DNA of 64,000 nucleotides from Moniliophthora roreri. Its lineage: Eukaryota > Basidiomycota > Agaricomycetes > Agaricales > Marasmiaceae. The DNA is taken from assembly GCA_001466705.2 (NCBI GenBank), contig LATX02000035.1, positions 868,001-932,000 on the forward strand. Reading direction: 5' to 3'. Position 1 is the first letter of the stretch. Every line of letters starts with the position of its first letter. A program made the position numbers and the translations under genes. The notes under the pieces are model-generated. The model saw only the letters and a list, made by a program, of their open reading frames with translations, did no database searches and was not told the DNA's origin. Shown in pieces: positions 20,069 to 32,254 of the stretch.

Positions 20069-21744
20069 ATGCCATCATCTCTACTACGGAAACTGCTATC
20101 TCAAGGCTGGAAGAGAACAGAGACAAATCAGTGGCAAGGGAACGCTGTGGACGATCCAGAGTTGAAGCTTCCTAGGAAACCCTCGCTTGTCATAATCTTG
20201 CTGGCCAATGCGTTGCTTCAGGTGTGTAGCCGTGATTATCAGTGTTCTTTACCAATAACTCAGCCCAGATTTCATTCTTCATCATTGTGTCCTCGTCCAA
20301 TGAGTATGCGCAGCACCTCGGCGGGACGGCTACATTGTGAGCTTTTTCAGATTTTCAATAAAAGTTATTAATTTTTCACCAGCTCTGGGGTTGTTATCGG
20401 TATTCCAACTGTCTTTTCTGGCTTGACTCTACTACCGTTGATGAAGTACGACAAAGGTCAGAAGTCTATGGAGAGTTGACATCCATAATATTGACGTTAC
20501 TGGAAGGTGGATATGCCCTTCCGTTGCATCTCAGTTGCGCGGCATCGATTACTGGGCTGGTTCTGTATGCATTGGCATACAAAGCCGACTACCTGTACCT
20601 CATCTTGATTGGAAGGATCGTCAATGGCGTCGGTTTTGCTATGTGGATGTATTGCAAGCGTTATTGCTCCGACCCACGACTCGTTGGTATCAGGAGAAGG
20701 ACAACATTAGCGAGCTGGTTGGTGGTTGGAAACGGCGTTGGGATGTGTTTGGGACCATTTTTAGGAGGGGTTTTCTATCGCTTTGTCGGCTTCACTACCA
20801 GTGCGAAAGGTCAGGTGTGGAATGGCTTCACAAGTCCAGCTTGGGTTTTAGCCTGCGTTTGGGCGGTATATTGGGTTGCTGTGTCCTTGTGGTTCGAAGA
20901 TATCAAGCCACAGACCCCGTCTACGGATGAAATGGAACTGGAAGAAACCCCTGTTGCCGCAGAGAATCCCGCGCCGGGGGAGACATTCAAAGAATCATAC
21001 ACCACGTCCGCAGCAATAGACCATACCAACTCTGGCCCAACTGTACGACACCTCGGTGCGGGGTCCTCCGATGCTCAAATATCACAGCCTTCGGTCGAAA
21101 ACGGATCTTCATTTGACATACAACCCATACAGTACGGTGTGATGTTTTGCATGTGTTGGTTCGCGATGACCTGCTTCTTCATTCTCGGGGCTTGGGAATC
21201 AAATATCCCCATCTTTGCCTCCCTCGCCCCGTCACTCCGATTCTCTCCCTTCGCATCGGGTAATTTCCTGTCGCTGGGTGCGCTCGCCTGCTTTCCTTTC
21301 TTCGTCCTAAACGTCTTCGTCGCCCGTCGTGTGCAAGATCGCTATATATTGGTGTTTGGTGCTGGGTTAGGTGGTCTGGCACTATTAGTGTTCTTGACCT
21401 TACTCGTGGCCGCTCCTAAAACTCTGGACCAGGTAGCGTTCGTGGGCGGGTATGCAGGCGCTTTCATGTGCTGGTTCATTGTCGCCCTTGGCTTCAATCT
21501 AGCCAGTACGGTTACTATGAGCTTGTTGAGCAAGCAAGTACCTCCCACTCCGAAATGGAACGGACGAACATCGATTGCGATCCAATACAGCAACTTCCTT
21601 GGAAGAGTCACGGGTGCCATCTGGGGAGGAGCCGGGGTTAGCGTTGGGATGAGCAGCTACGTTGGACTGGAGCTAGCTATCGTCGGTGTCGGAGGGATCC
21701 TTTCTCTGATATTTTGGAAAAATTTGAAGGCAAAGACAGGTTAA
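20069..21744 (+). CDS. Major facilitator superfamily transporter
   Basis: Exons 20069-20221, 20269-20336, 20383-20456 and 20507-21744 give 510 aa. Membrane segments are obvious: KPSLVIILLANALLQISFF, VVIGIPTVFSGLTLLPL, LSCAASITGLVLYALAY, LILIGRIVNGVGFAMWM, a GVGMCLGPFLGGVFY segment (MFS GxxxGP-like), a C-terminal half starting FCMCWFAMTCFFILG, and a final YVGLELAIVGVGGILSLIF. A long hydrophilic loop rich in Glu/Ser/Thr-Pro joins the two halves. It is a secondary transporter of unknown substrate; the tail of the family signature (GRIVNGVGFA) supports MFS. Its 3' end converges on MPE1, 149 bp away. Confidence 0.85.
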
Positions 21745-21893
21745 GCACTGCACTTGGGTAGTGTAACTGTCCATGAAAGCGTATTACTGCTGTGTCGTCT
21801 TATAGAATACAATTGCTATCGCAATATAGCAGGTATCAAGGATTAGTAGAATAAACTATCGCGGGAATCTCGACCACAGATCCCGAGAGACGT

Positions 21894-23971
21894 TCACTCC
21901 CAATACCGTGCTGCCTTCGCATCGCTCTCCCCGCCAATCTCCAGAAAGTCCGAGGGTCGTTCCCGTTTCACATTTCTTCTTCTGTTGTTGAGTGGCAACC
22001 TCTGATACGCCGAATCCTGTCCCGCAGGTTGCTGGTTCGGGAACGGGTTCGTCCAGCCCTGTTGCATTGGCATTTGCATGTTGTATCCCATTCCCATTCC
22101 ACTAGCGTCCTGTTGTTGTTGCTGTTGTTGCTGTTGCTGCTGCTGCTGCTGTAGCGAGGCTAGTGCTATCGACATTGTCTGTGCTTGCTGGAGCTGCATC
22201 TTCAACTGCTGATGTTGCATTTCTGTATGTTGGCGAACTTGAGACGGCAAAGATGGGTTTTGGAGCATCACTGATATCTGGGATATCTGTGCTTGTAGCT
22301 GTGGTATACTGTCTACCAGCATTTGCTGCATATCCATGGCCTGTTGGTCGGTGTAGAAATCACCATCGAGGTTAACACCATCTCCATTTTCTGAGTCCTT
22401 CAAGCGAGGTTTTAGTCCCTGATTCATGTTAGTACGGCAAAGTCGTTCGTACCTGAGCAGTACCTATCGAAGCTACCTTGGACTGCTCCTCCTCGCCTCC
22501 ATCCTTCTTACTTTCTTCTATCGCCTTTTCGACATAGTCGTTCACTCTTGTCCGTGTGGGTTTATCCATGAGCAGCTTGTCAAGGGATGGAATCTTCTTT
22601 GCACAATTAGGGCAAATGAAATCTCTTTCGAGAAGATGTGTTTGTATACACTCTTCGCAATAGGAGGTGCTACAACATGGGGTTTTGACCGCATCACGGA
22701 AAAGTTTGTTGTCAATAGGACAGACCAGGGAGGAATCTGAAGGTACGCGTTCACGAACTTCGGCAGCGGTGAGGCCCTTATTACGGGATACTTGCTTTTG
22801 CCATGATGCCCTGTAAAGCAGTTATTTAGCAGAATCAAACGACGGAAATTATGATTCTCACGAGTCTGGTTGGGCAACAACATATCCTCCTTCGGGAGTG
22901 ACCATGACGCCTTGTGTGAGCTCACCGCTGTTGGGGTTTTCTACAGCTCTGAGCATGCTTCTAGGTATACCGGTGGTACGCTTGATTCGTGGCTTGTTGT
23001 CGTACTCGCGATCACTGTTGGTAGGGCAATCCTTAATCCAATGTCCTGTAATGACGATTAGCTACGTCTAGGGTACTCAAATTCGACCAGCGAACCTTTC
23101 TGTCCGCAGCGATAACAGACGTAGCTTGCAGGTAGGGGTCGATCTGGCTGATAGGGTTGCTGCGGATTATGAGGTTTCCCACCGCGACCACCAAAACCAG
23201 TTCCTCGAGGATTATTATAAATACGTTGGGCGCTATGATGATTGAAGAAAGGCGAACACAGGGAAAAAAGAGGGAAAAAATCATCATTAGACACTGCATG
23301 CTACTACGAGGACAAGACCCTTGGAAGGGCAACACCAACTGTGACATTTTTTCTTGCGTCTCTTCCCAATTGACAGTCTGAGCCTGGAACATTGCAGCCA
23401 TAGCAGCTGCCTCATCCTCGTTCGCTACACTTGGCTTGACTGGAGTTGCCATTGTCTACGTAACGCCTTAGTTTCCAGTGCGTTGGTACTATTTGCAGCA
23501 CGCACCGAAGGTGTTTTAGCCGTTACTGGAAATTCGTCCTTTCCATCAAATCGCTTCGACATGGCACCCTTGTATATGGTACCAAAACCTCCGGGTCGTT
23601 GAACAACTTCAGATGTAGGCACGACATTGCTTGCTCCTGCAATGTACAGCGAGGCCTTCCCCTTACCCGGCCGTAGAGCAGGAACTCTCTTTACAATCAC
23701 GAACGACGAACGCGGAATGATTTTTGAGTCATCCTTGTATTCTGGCCAACCGAGATACCGTCAGCTCGTTTTTCATGCAGTTAAATGTAGGTCACATACC
23801 TTCTTTCGTATCACTGTCGAGTAGTACCAGGTCAAAGTCATTGGCTTTACCCAGATTGTGGGCTAGTATGATATCGCGTTTGAGGTCAAATACAGATATG
23901 CCAGTCCCATCGAAAGTCACTCGAGACTCGTCTTTTCGTGAGTTGAACTTGTAAAAGACAGAAGATGCCAT
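21894..23971 (-). CDS. MPE1: Mpe1/RBBP6-type polyadenylation factor (DWNN, zinc knuckle, RING)
   Basis: It starts at ATG 23971 with a ubiquitin-like DWNN domain: VFYKFNSRKDESRVTFDG, FDLKRDIILAHNLGKANDFD and IIPRSSFVIVKRVPAL. A linker follows (NWEETQEKMS), then a CCHC knuckle CYRCGQKGHWIKDCP created across an intron near 23045-23095. The C-terminal RING-like domain is CPIDNKLFRDAVKTPCC, CEECIQTHLL and FICPNCAKKIPSL. The tail is Gln-rich with a polyQ run (about 22088-22160). In yeast, Mpe1 is a core subunit of the cleavage and polyadenylation factor; animal RBBP6 is homologous. Exons 23971-23800 and 23741 onward are well supported; some inner boundaries were not fixed. Confidence 0.9.
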
Positions 23972-24780
23972 TGAAGGGTTGGCTAAGTAACAAGTTGGTA
24001 CTGAAAGCAGGGTCCCTTATGCTTGAGAACCTGGAGGTTATAAAAAAGATGGAGTGTGTTGGTGGTCGGGGGTATGATTTGGAATGTGGGAACCAATCAG
24101 TCATTTTGGGACTAAGCCAGAGAAAAACATTTCCAGATTCCAGACGAGCAACAAGTTCCATTGCATTGTGAATGAAATATGATACAATTGAAATATTTAT
24201 TTGACTTTCACTACTTTCTTCTCAATCTACATAAGCCCTCTTTCGCTACCTGGGAGACCAAACGAGTAAAGACGGGGAAATCAAACTATCGACGACGAAA
24301 CGGTGAGTGCTGGAAGATGACTAGTGGTGGTAGGCTGGTGAGTAACACATGTGGAAAAAGGAGAGAGGGTTGGGTGGAGGGCAAATGCAGAGACGACGAC
24401 AGAACAAAACACGAACAACAGCAGCGCAGGAGATATATGGCAATAAGACGGATATGACGAATCAGAAGATATGGGATGAAAGGAAGGAGCTGTGGTATAA
24501 TAATGCGGATGCCAGAGAAAGGACAGGAATTTTTGAAGAGATTATTAGGGAATATTAGAACGTATTGGAATAGAGTGTACGTGTAGACGTGAAGATATGC
24601 ACGATACAGCGAGATTGAATGAAATCGTCATGTCCTGAGTTGAATTATTGTCCATGTATCGAGTGTCGTCTGAGTCCGTCTACCCCGCCGGCGGGTCTCT
24701 CGTGGAGGCGATGAGGAGGAAGGTGAGGGGGTGTCGAGGGTAAGGAAGGTGTAAAGGGGAGGCACTGCGATTCAAGCATC
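23972..24780. other. Intergenic region, no gene recognised
   Basis: This lies between the start of MPE1 and the end of the PP2A B-subunit gene. The open frames near 24180-24560 are low-complexity (Arg/Lys-rich, purine-rich) and lack any recognisable domain. It most likely holds the MPE1 promoter and the PP2A-B 3' UTR. Confidence 0.6.
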
Positions 24781-26610
24781 TTATGCAGCGCTGTATAAGA
24801 ATAGATTGTTGGTGGCAGCAATCTATGGGAAAGTCATTAGCACAGAGTAGCTGATTAAGTAGAATGAGCGTTGCACTTACAGCAATCGTGTTCTCCCGCG
24901 GGTGCCAACTTGCATGGAGAATTTTCTTGTTGAAGTCTAAGGTATCGAGTGACATCATGTCCCTTAAACCATTCGGTCGGGCACCATTCTTTGCCCCCAT
25001 CTTTTGGGCACCCGCACCGCCAATCTTCTTTATCTTGAATGCGGATTTGTCCGCCTGTAGTACGACATCGTTGAGGGTATCGACGTCGTATATTCGGAAG
25101 TAGTTGTGGTAAGATCCAGTCAGTACATGCCTGAGTCATAAAGTTTCAGTATTCCGATCAAATGACGAATCGCGTCAACGTACTTGTCGTCGCCACCCCA
25201 AACACACTCGAACTTGTCGAAAATGCAATCATTTTCGTACAAATCGCAAAGCTTTCCGCGTAGATGGTCGTGTATGGGAATGGTCTTGACGGGCCGTGAC
25301 TCCATGTTGATGTCCCAAATCTTCAAAGATAGGTAGTCCCGCGACAATATGTAACGTCCATCGTGACTGAACTTCACGTCCGAGATTGAAGAGATGATCT
25401 CGGAGAAGAAGGAGCGCGTCGTCGGATCTTCCTCTTCTTCGAAGCCTGAAAATTACAAGAGGCAGCGTGAATGAACATAAGAAGCGGTTCCGAATGAAGC
25501 TGTATCACATACACTTAGCATGTCGGTCGCAGAGAGCAGAATCACGCATGTCAGCAAGTTTGATGTTGCTTTTCGAACTTGAGTACATGAAGAGATTGCA
25601 ATGTAGCGGATGGAATTCAGTGGCGGTTATGACTTCAGTCAGCTCTTCCATATTGGCGGGTTTGATATCCACGATATCTGCACGTGAAGACATGATTAGT
25701 ATCAGCGGGAACCATGTGTGGAACGTGATACGTACTGAAGCTCTGATCACTTATGTTGAGATTCCAAAGGTTGATTCTAAGATCGTCTGCCGATATGTAA
25801 GTCTCCTGGTCGGAATTGACAGAGATGGAGTGTATGTGATAAGCGTGGGCGTTCGCATAGACTTTCCGGGGTACGGCTGCAATAATATTGTCCTGCAATG
25901 ACATGCGAGGTAACCGCAAGTGGCCTCGGGCAGTTGGTGGTGGCAGCGGGCGTTGACCATCATGGTGGTTAGACTCCGAGACTACCCGGAGGGACTTTTC
26001 AAAGACCTTCCAAAGCTTGATCGTTTTATCTGAGAATATGATAAGCAAAAGGCTGTGATTCAAGGAAAGACACGCACCATTTGTCGAAAGGAGGAAGTGA
26101 GCAGCATTCTGCCGCTTGCACCACTTGATCTTATTGATCTTCTCCTCGATTTCCAGCGACTTGAGATAGTCAAACTCTGGCTCGTGAGACTGGAATTCTG
26201 TGTAGAATTTGTATTCGCATCCTTTTTTCTGTTTCCCAGAATGATAGATGGATTGCGATGGAAGTATTTAAGAAAAACATCAGCATAGGGTCCCGATTTG
26301 GCTAGTGATGAAGATTATTGCGGCATGAATGCACGTACCATTTCATTCCTTTCAAAGAGTACAACGCGACCGCCTTTGTCCCCTGTTGCGAGGTAATTGC
26401 CCGTCGAGTCGAATTCCACGGTGGATATGATATCCGCTATAGATGATCATACATCAGTCATATTGCCCGACCAAAATGAGCGCAGAACTCGATAAACCCA
26501 GCTGATTGCGCTCAAAACGACAACGTACCTTCGGTAATGTCCTCTACTTCTCCCTTGTCACCAAAGCACTGAGCGAAACGCCAGCCACCTGAGCCTGAGG
26601 GGTCTTCCAT
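24781..26610 (-). CDS. CDC55: PP2A regulatory subunit B (B55/Cdc55)
   Basis: It starts at ATG 26610 ([20 protein letters not shown]). Characteristic B55 sequences follow in order: [32 protein letters not shown], the [19 protein letters not shown] box, [104 protein letters not shown] and a final exon ending [13 protein letters not shown]. This is a seven-bladed WD40 scaffold that selects PP2A substrates in mitosis and stress signalling. At least seven short introns are present. The insert between WRFAQC... and the next repeat is normal. Its promoter is shared (258 bp) with COX9. Confidence 0.93.
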
Positions 26611-26868
26611 GGAATCGGGATTGAGATAAGGGTGTTAAAGTATGGATTTAACGGGGATCTTTAGACACAATTTGCGAGAGCAGAGCCAGGTAGATGGAGG
26701 TCGAGAAACAAGAATGAATGCCTAGAGAAGGTCAGTGCTAGGAAGTGGCCTGTGGGGAGCATTGCTTACACTTTGCTGTGACGCAGGGGCTGTTGCCAAA
26801 CAAGGCCATACCAAAATCCGTCCTCTTCCGTCGGCGTTCACCTCAAACCACCAACAAACTCATCCACA

Positions 26869-27160
26869 ATGATTGCCCCCATCACTGGCAAGCTCAGAAA
26901 ACGCTTTTTGGTCGATATTTCCTGCGCATTGGGTCTTGGTACCTCTGCTGCATATGCATTCTGGTATGTCCAGTCTTTGCTGCACAAAAAGAGCCATTTT
27001 CGCTCATATTTTATTCTCTAGGTACGGGTACCACCTGAAAGCTGGTTAGTAGCCGTACAACGACTCGCCTGAAATTATTGAGCTAAAATCATGTTCAGTT
27101 GAACGCCAGGAACAGTTCTATCTGAAACTCGAGAAGGAGAAGCTTGCACAGAGGGCATAG
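26869..27160 (+). CDS. COX9: Cytochrome c oxidase subunit VIIa (Cox9-like)
   Basis: Three exons (26869-26963, 27022-27044, 27099-27160) encode a 59-aa protein. It begins MIAPITGKLRKRFLVDISCA, then LGLGTSAAYAFWYGYHLKAV, and ends QFYLKLEKEKLAQRA. The short matrix-side basic start, one transmembrane helix with Gly/Ala spacing, and a charged tail match fungal Cox9/subunit VIIa, which is usually 55-60 aa. It stabilises complex IV in the mitochondrial inner membrane. It is too fragmented to appear as a single open frame; the middle exon is only 23 bases. Confidence 0.85.
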
Positions 27161-27398
27161 AAAGCGTAGAGGTCTGGGAGGATTGGAGGATTAGAGAACG
27201 CCAGTTCTAGAACCAGACACTGTCCAGAACACGTTCCAGTCGCATTTATCAACCCGGGGAAGCGATGTAATGGCAATGCAACAATAATCATAAAAGACTC
27301 TACGACATCCTTGAGTTTCGGTGCTTCGCGTAAGTTTATTATTACAGTGACATAGCGGTATGGAGGAGTGGCATAAATAAAATGACCCAGCAAGCACT

Positions 27399-28974
27399 TC
27401 ATATCCGAACACCCATCTTTTCCAGTTCTAGACAGCTTTCCACTACTTCTTCCTCGATCTTCTTCACCTTTTCCCAGTCAGTTCCGATGCCGAACAGACC
27501 AACTTCTGCTTCTCTCAATCGCTGCTTACGGTCAAGGCCCCGTTGACACAGAGAGTACACCTGATTGATGTATGTTCGCTCAACTCCTTTCTCGAACTGC
27601 GATAGAGCTGGGCCGGGATTTATCTTGGCTGCTGCATCCTGCTTCTTGAGGTCAATGCCCTGTCGTTGTAACTCTGGTCCAATAACAGGGTGGTTCATGA
27701 ACTCCATGGGATTTACGTGGTATGCGACCCCACGACCAGACGTGTATCTCTCCATATTGTAGCGTGTATTGGGCGTGAACGAATAGTGCGGATCGGGTAT
27801 TGGTGGTGTCGTGAACAGGTTCGGTAATGCTGACAGCAGCGAAAATCCGAACAAAACAATCAATGGAAGGAGTTGAAGGAAAATGGACCGAGGTTCTGCG
27901 TTGCCTTGTTGCTGTGCATTCTGGAAGCCACCTCGTCCGCCCATTCCTCCTCCCATTTGGAAAGTCCTGAAGCCACCAGGACCAAAAGTCGTTGTAAAGA
28001 CTGTAATTATTCACGCCCTGTGAGCTTTGTTTCAAGAAAGAGCACATTTTCACATACCAGGGCCTCCTCCAAAACCTCCTCCAAACGCTTGTCCTCCACC
28101 AAAAAACATATTAAACAGGTCTTCAGGGCTTATTTCGCCGTCAAATGTCGGACCGGCACCAGCGAATGAGCTGGAAGAGAAGCCTCTTGAGGACATGCCC
28201 CCAGATCTATCGTCCGGATCCGATCCACTCTGGTCGTGTATAGCACGCTTTTGAGGGTCTATCAGAAATAATGAGCATGATTCTTCGCCAAGCAGCCCCA
28301 TGAGCATACCCGAAAGTATTTGGAAAGCTTTGGAGACCACTGCACGGGGCAACCATCAGAAATCATGATCGACGTTAGCACAGTAAATTATATTCACTTT
28401 TGAAGGCTTCATCTGCGCCTGGTGCTCCGTTCTTGTCTGGATGTAATGCGAGCGCAAGCTGAAAAGTTGATTTAGATCATTTATAAAAGAAACCACCGGA
28501 ACACACACACACCTTGCGATATGCCTTTTTTATGTCAGCCTCCTCGCAATCCTTCTTGACCGCCAGAATCTCATAGTATTCTGTCACTTTGCATGCCCGG
28601 ACTCTTTTCACAACATCCATCTGCTCAGCCGTATACTCTCTCTTCTCTCCTCCCAAACCTCCTGCTGTTCCATTCAAATTTGACTTGGAGTCCGACTTGT
28701 GGGTATGCCTATGTTTTGCCCCCGACGCAGAAGGATGGGCCTCTGCTCCTGAAGCCGAAGTAGCAGTATTCTCATTCGCTGACCCAGAGCCTGAAGCTTC
28801 ACTTGAGCTTGGAGCTGCTTCTGTAGCATCTATCGACGCGAGTAACTTGTGAGCTTCCGGCGTATCGAAGAGAGCTATTGATTTTTGGCAGAATTTCCGA
28901 GCAGAAGTATAGTTCCCAGCATCTCTGTGCTTTTGAGATATAGCGAGGCAACGAATAGCTTCGTCCTTGTTCAT
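27399..28974 (-). CDS. ER-membrane J-domain protein (DNAJB12/DNAJB14-like)
   Basis: It starts at ATG 28974 with a short TPR-like N terminus (EAIRCLAISQKHRDAGNYTS). A Ser/Ala-rich linker follows, then the J domain: YYEILAVKKDCEEADIKKAYR, LALALHPDKNGAPGADEAFK with the HPD catalytic motif, and VSKAFQILSDPQKR. A Gly/Phe-rich region (FNMFFGGGQAFGGGFGGG) comes next, then one transmembrane segment (LQLLPLIVLFGFSLLSALP) and a C-terminal DUF1977-like domain (YSFTPNTRYNMERYTSGRG, VAYHVNP). This is the tail-facing-cytosol layout of DNAJB12/14, which recruit Hsp70 to the ER for quality control and degradation of membrane proteins. Three to four introns are present. Confidence 0.9.
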
Positions 28975-29421
28975 GGATGCAGAGCAAGGAGACGTGGATG
29001 CGGTGGTAAAGGGAGTAGACCGTGGAATTGATCTCGGGAGGGACGTGGAGATGCCTAATTTGGAAGCCGAATTTGGACCCAGATTCTCAACTTGAAAATG
29101 CAGAATTTCTCTGTTCTTGTTTCCCTCATGAGGACTGTCAATTCATACACCAAAAGTCCACTTATTTACACACCTTGCCTGGCTCAAACTCGCCATGAAA
29201 CCGCCGCACGAAATTTAAAGGTATGTCGGAAATTAGCTTACTCAGCAAATTGGGGTAATTGACTAGAATCACTTCGGCAATGCCACCACCGATATCTCCC
29301 TTCCTCAACTCCTCTCACCACGAACTAACTCGAATTTTCTAGTTCATCTCAATTCTTCTTTTCTTTCACCGGTAAGGGAAGAAGAAGAAGAATATAGATC
29401 AGGTCGGGGGTTCGAATCGAC

Positions 29422-31208
29422 ATGCAACCTCAGACGGGGGATGCGCAGAAGGCTGAGGAGACGGAGGAGCTCAGGCAATTTAGAGAGGCCTGGAAAGCGG
29501 AAGTGAAGAAGAAGAAACTCGAAGGGAAGCAGGCTCAACCAGCTCAAGTCCCCACGTCAGATGCAGTGCCCAGCTCGTCGTCTGCCCCGTTACGTCCAGC
29601 AGTAGCACCTCCTTCGGATCCGTTGAGCATCCCTGAGGACGTAACTCCGCCTAAAGTTGATGTCTCCGATGCTCGGCAATTATCCAAAGAAGTCACTTCT
29701 CCAGCAGTGTCTATCTACCGTCAGGCTGTACTGCACGAGCAACGGGGAGAACTAGACGAAGCACTCCTTCTATATCGTCAGGCTTTCCGGAGGGATCCCA
29801 ACGTGGACAGGGCATATCACCAGGAAGAGCGTCTCGGCGCATTCGTTGTGCAAGTGGCTCAGCAAAGTCAGCTTCTCGGGAAAGGAAAAGTTGCCGAGAC
29901 GTCAAAGGAAGAGCACCACAGAGATTTGACTGCTGTAGCTGTAGAAGCACTGTCCGAAAAGGTGAAGCATACCCTTTCGTTTCAAGACAAGGCGGCAGTG
30001 GCGGCGGAGAGTGGAAAGGGCACCAGTACTACTAGGCTCGCATCTCTGTTGAGCGAATTCCCTCAGCAACTGGTATTTGAACCAGAGGACGAGAAGGAGC
30101 CTGTTCTCTTGAATATGCTGCCAGACGAAATGATCGTTTCCATTATTAAACGAATGGACCCTTCTTCCATTGAACGATTTGCAGCAGTCAATAGAAAAGC
30201 TAGGCTCATCAGCTTGGACGCGACGATATGGAGGTACGCGTTTGTTCTTCGAAGACAGAAAAGCTAGCTGACGTTAATCACAGGGAACTTGTCGATGCAA
30301 CTTACAAGCCCCCGCAAATACAGGATGAGAATGTTCTCAAAGCGTTGTATGACCAGTATCTATACGATTATCGAAGGTTATACATCGAACATCCTCGTGT
30401 GCGGATGGATGGTGTGTATATTGCAGTATGTCACTACGTGTTAGTCCATTTTCTTACTTCCACGTGCCCCGAAATGTTGACCATGTTTCCGACGATAGCC
30501 GTCCAGGGTTAAGCGAGAACCAATGGGTCAATGTGAGTTTCAATCCCGCGACCTGCTTTCGTCCCAAAAATCTCACAGGCTATACATCTTTATAGCTGAG
30601 CCATCTCATCACGTACCATAGATATTTGTATGTGTCAGGATTATTGGTCTTTCACGACCTGATTCTAATCACTCCACAGACGGTTCTACCCCAATGGACA
30701 AGTTCTATCTCTTCTAACGAATGAAGAGCAACCACCCGCAGAGGCTATAAATAAGCTCAAGCTCACCTCTCGATCAATGAAGGTTAGTCCAAAGTCCTCA
30801 AGTGAGCAACAAGCATCCTGAACATCGTTTCAGGGTTTATTTATCGGTACCTGGCATTTGAGCGGGACTACGATCGTCATCTCCAACCTTCTTGATACTG
30901 GATGCATCTCTTCGTCGGTCATATCCTCGATCGATTTTAGCTCACCTTCAACAATCTTGGATGCAATTAACAGACTGAACTCGGCACCCCAAACCACCCG
31001 TCATAACGAACCCTCAACACAGCAGTCTTTGAGATACATGTTCACTATGAGCCTTTCCCTCAGATCAAGGCCATTGGGAAGGTGGAATAAGCTGGATATT
31101 GTGTCGTATGATTCAATCAGCTTGGAAACAGGTGATACATATCCTGTTGCGTTGAAGCGCGAGAGACCATTCTGGTTCTCGAAGGTCAGGTCGTATGCGG
31201 TTGTGTGA
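29422..31208 (+). CDS. F-box protein, FBXO9/Hrt3/Pof7 family
   Basis: The N terminus is charged with a basic cluster (EAWKAEVKKKKLEG). A TPR-like segment follows (SIYRQAVLHEQRGELDEALL, YRQAFRRDPNVDRAYH), then the F-box (MLPDEMIVSIIKRMDPSSIE). The FBXO9-specific C-terminal domain is VYIAVCHYVRPGLSENQWVN, SHLITYHRYLRFYPNG, VLSLLTNEEQPPAEA and a beta-rich end. Introns at 30234-30283, 30440-30498 and three shorter ones after 30530 restore this frame. It is the substrate receptor of an SCF ubiquitin ligase; animal FBXO9 acts on TTI1/TEL2 and yeast Hrt3 on other targets, so the target here is unknown. It is divergent from the J-protein gene. Confidence 0.88.
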
Positions 31209-31358
31209 CTTATAGCAGTATATATATGCGTGTTGTCGGGTAGTTGGACTATAGATGCTCCAAGTTATCCTGAAGTTTGAGCTTGCATTGGTGAATGATA
31301 CACACGCGTAAGTAGTCACGCGCGTCACAAGAAATAATTTGACTTGCTTTGAGCCATC

Positions 31359-31802
31359 ATGAACTCGCCACCAGACCAAGATTCTCCTCTTTCGACGCCA
31401 TCTTCTGGCTCTAGAACACCAGATGAAATTATAACAGCTCAGCCATCCTCCTCGGCTGGGGAATCTGCCGCCACCCGGAATATGCTACAGGCGGTCTCGT
31501 CCAACTTGGCTCAGCAAAGCAGCAAGCGACGTTTGCACTTTGGCAGTGCTCCATCTAACCGGGATCCAAAGACCAGAAGGAGAGATGACCCTAGAAAGGG
31601 TGGAGGGCCAGAGTTTTGGGGAGAAGGAGGGAAAGGAGGGAAGAAGGAGAAAGACGAATTATTAGATCAGAATATCGTTGATTGGCTCAGGAAAGGTGCG
31701 TTACGAAGGGCCCATTCAAGTGCGTGCATGTATTCTGATTTGGTTTGTTCACCAGAGATCGGAGACCCATTCTTTGAGTCCACTTTCAATGCCACCCGCT
31801 GA
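31359..31802 (+). CDS. Small Ser/Arg-rich protein of unknown function
   Basis: Exons 31359-31695 and 31756-31802 (60-nt intron, GTGCGT...CACCAG) give 127 aa. The N terminus is Ser/Pro/Thr-rich and disordered, then comes KRRLHFGSAPSNRDPKTRRR, a Gly/Lys-rich stretch, and a compact C terminus DQNIVDWLRKEIGDPFFEST ending NATR. The clean splice and sensible C terminus favour a real gene. I do not recognise the family; the basic, disordered composition would suit a nuclear protein, but this is a guess. Confidence 0.6.
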   Translation: MNSPPDQDSPLSTPSSGSRTPDEIITAQPSSSAGESAATRNMLQAVSSNLAQQSSKRRLHFGSAPSNRDPKTRRRDDPRKGGGPEFWGEGGKGGKKEKDELLDQNIVDWLRKGALRRAHSSACMYSDLVCSPEIGDPFFESTFNATR

Positions 31803-32254
31803 TAGTTGCATTCACGCTCCTGGTCATAATGTATGCACGCATCTACCCCCACCGAGCACTCTCTCGCTAATAAATCTATTCAGTGTTCCTTGTTACATAC
31901 AAGATAAATAAATACTGGTCGTGCTTGTCGTTGTAGTCGAGAATCATTCCTTGTAAAAATATTAATGTGGAAGAACGCGAATCATGTACAATGTCTAGCA
32001 AATCACCGAAGATAACAGGAATCGGGATGAAGGGGAGAATGTGTGCGCAATAAGTCAAGGGATAGAGTGGAGGTGCTAGGGCACGCGATAGAGGCACGTT
32101 GAGATGAGTACGTCGATACAACTGGATGGATACATTGATGGGACAGATAAATAAGATGCAGCGAAGGTGTAAATCGAGAGCGAATAACAGCATGAAGCAA
32201 AGAGGACAACCCTTGCAAGAGACAAAACAACAAATAAACTGGCGTCATACCAGA
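31803..32254. other. Convergent 3' region, no gene recognised
   Basis: Convergent spacer between the small Ser/Arg-rich gene and the P4-ATPase. I see no coding signal on either strand; presumably it is 3' UTR of both. Confidence 0.6.

Noticed and set aside
24179..24558. Overlapping plus-strand frames rich in Arg/Lys
   Set aside because: They are purine-rich low-complexity sequence with no domain and no splice pattern; likely the MPE1 promoter.
29400..29425. GGTTCGAATC matches a tRNA B-box
   Set aside because: No A-box, acceptor stem or cloverleaf can be drawn around it, and it lies in the leader of the FBXO9-like gene.
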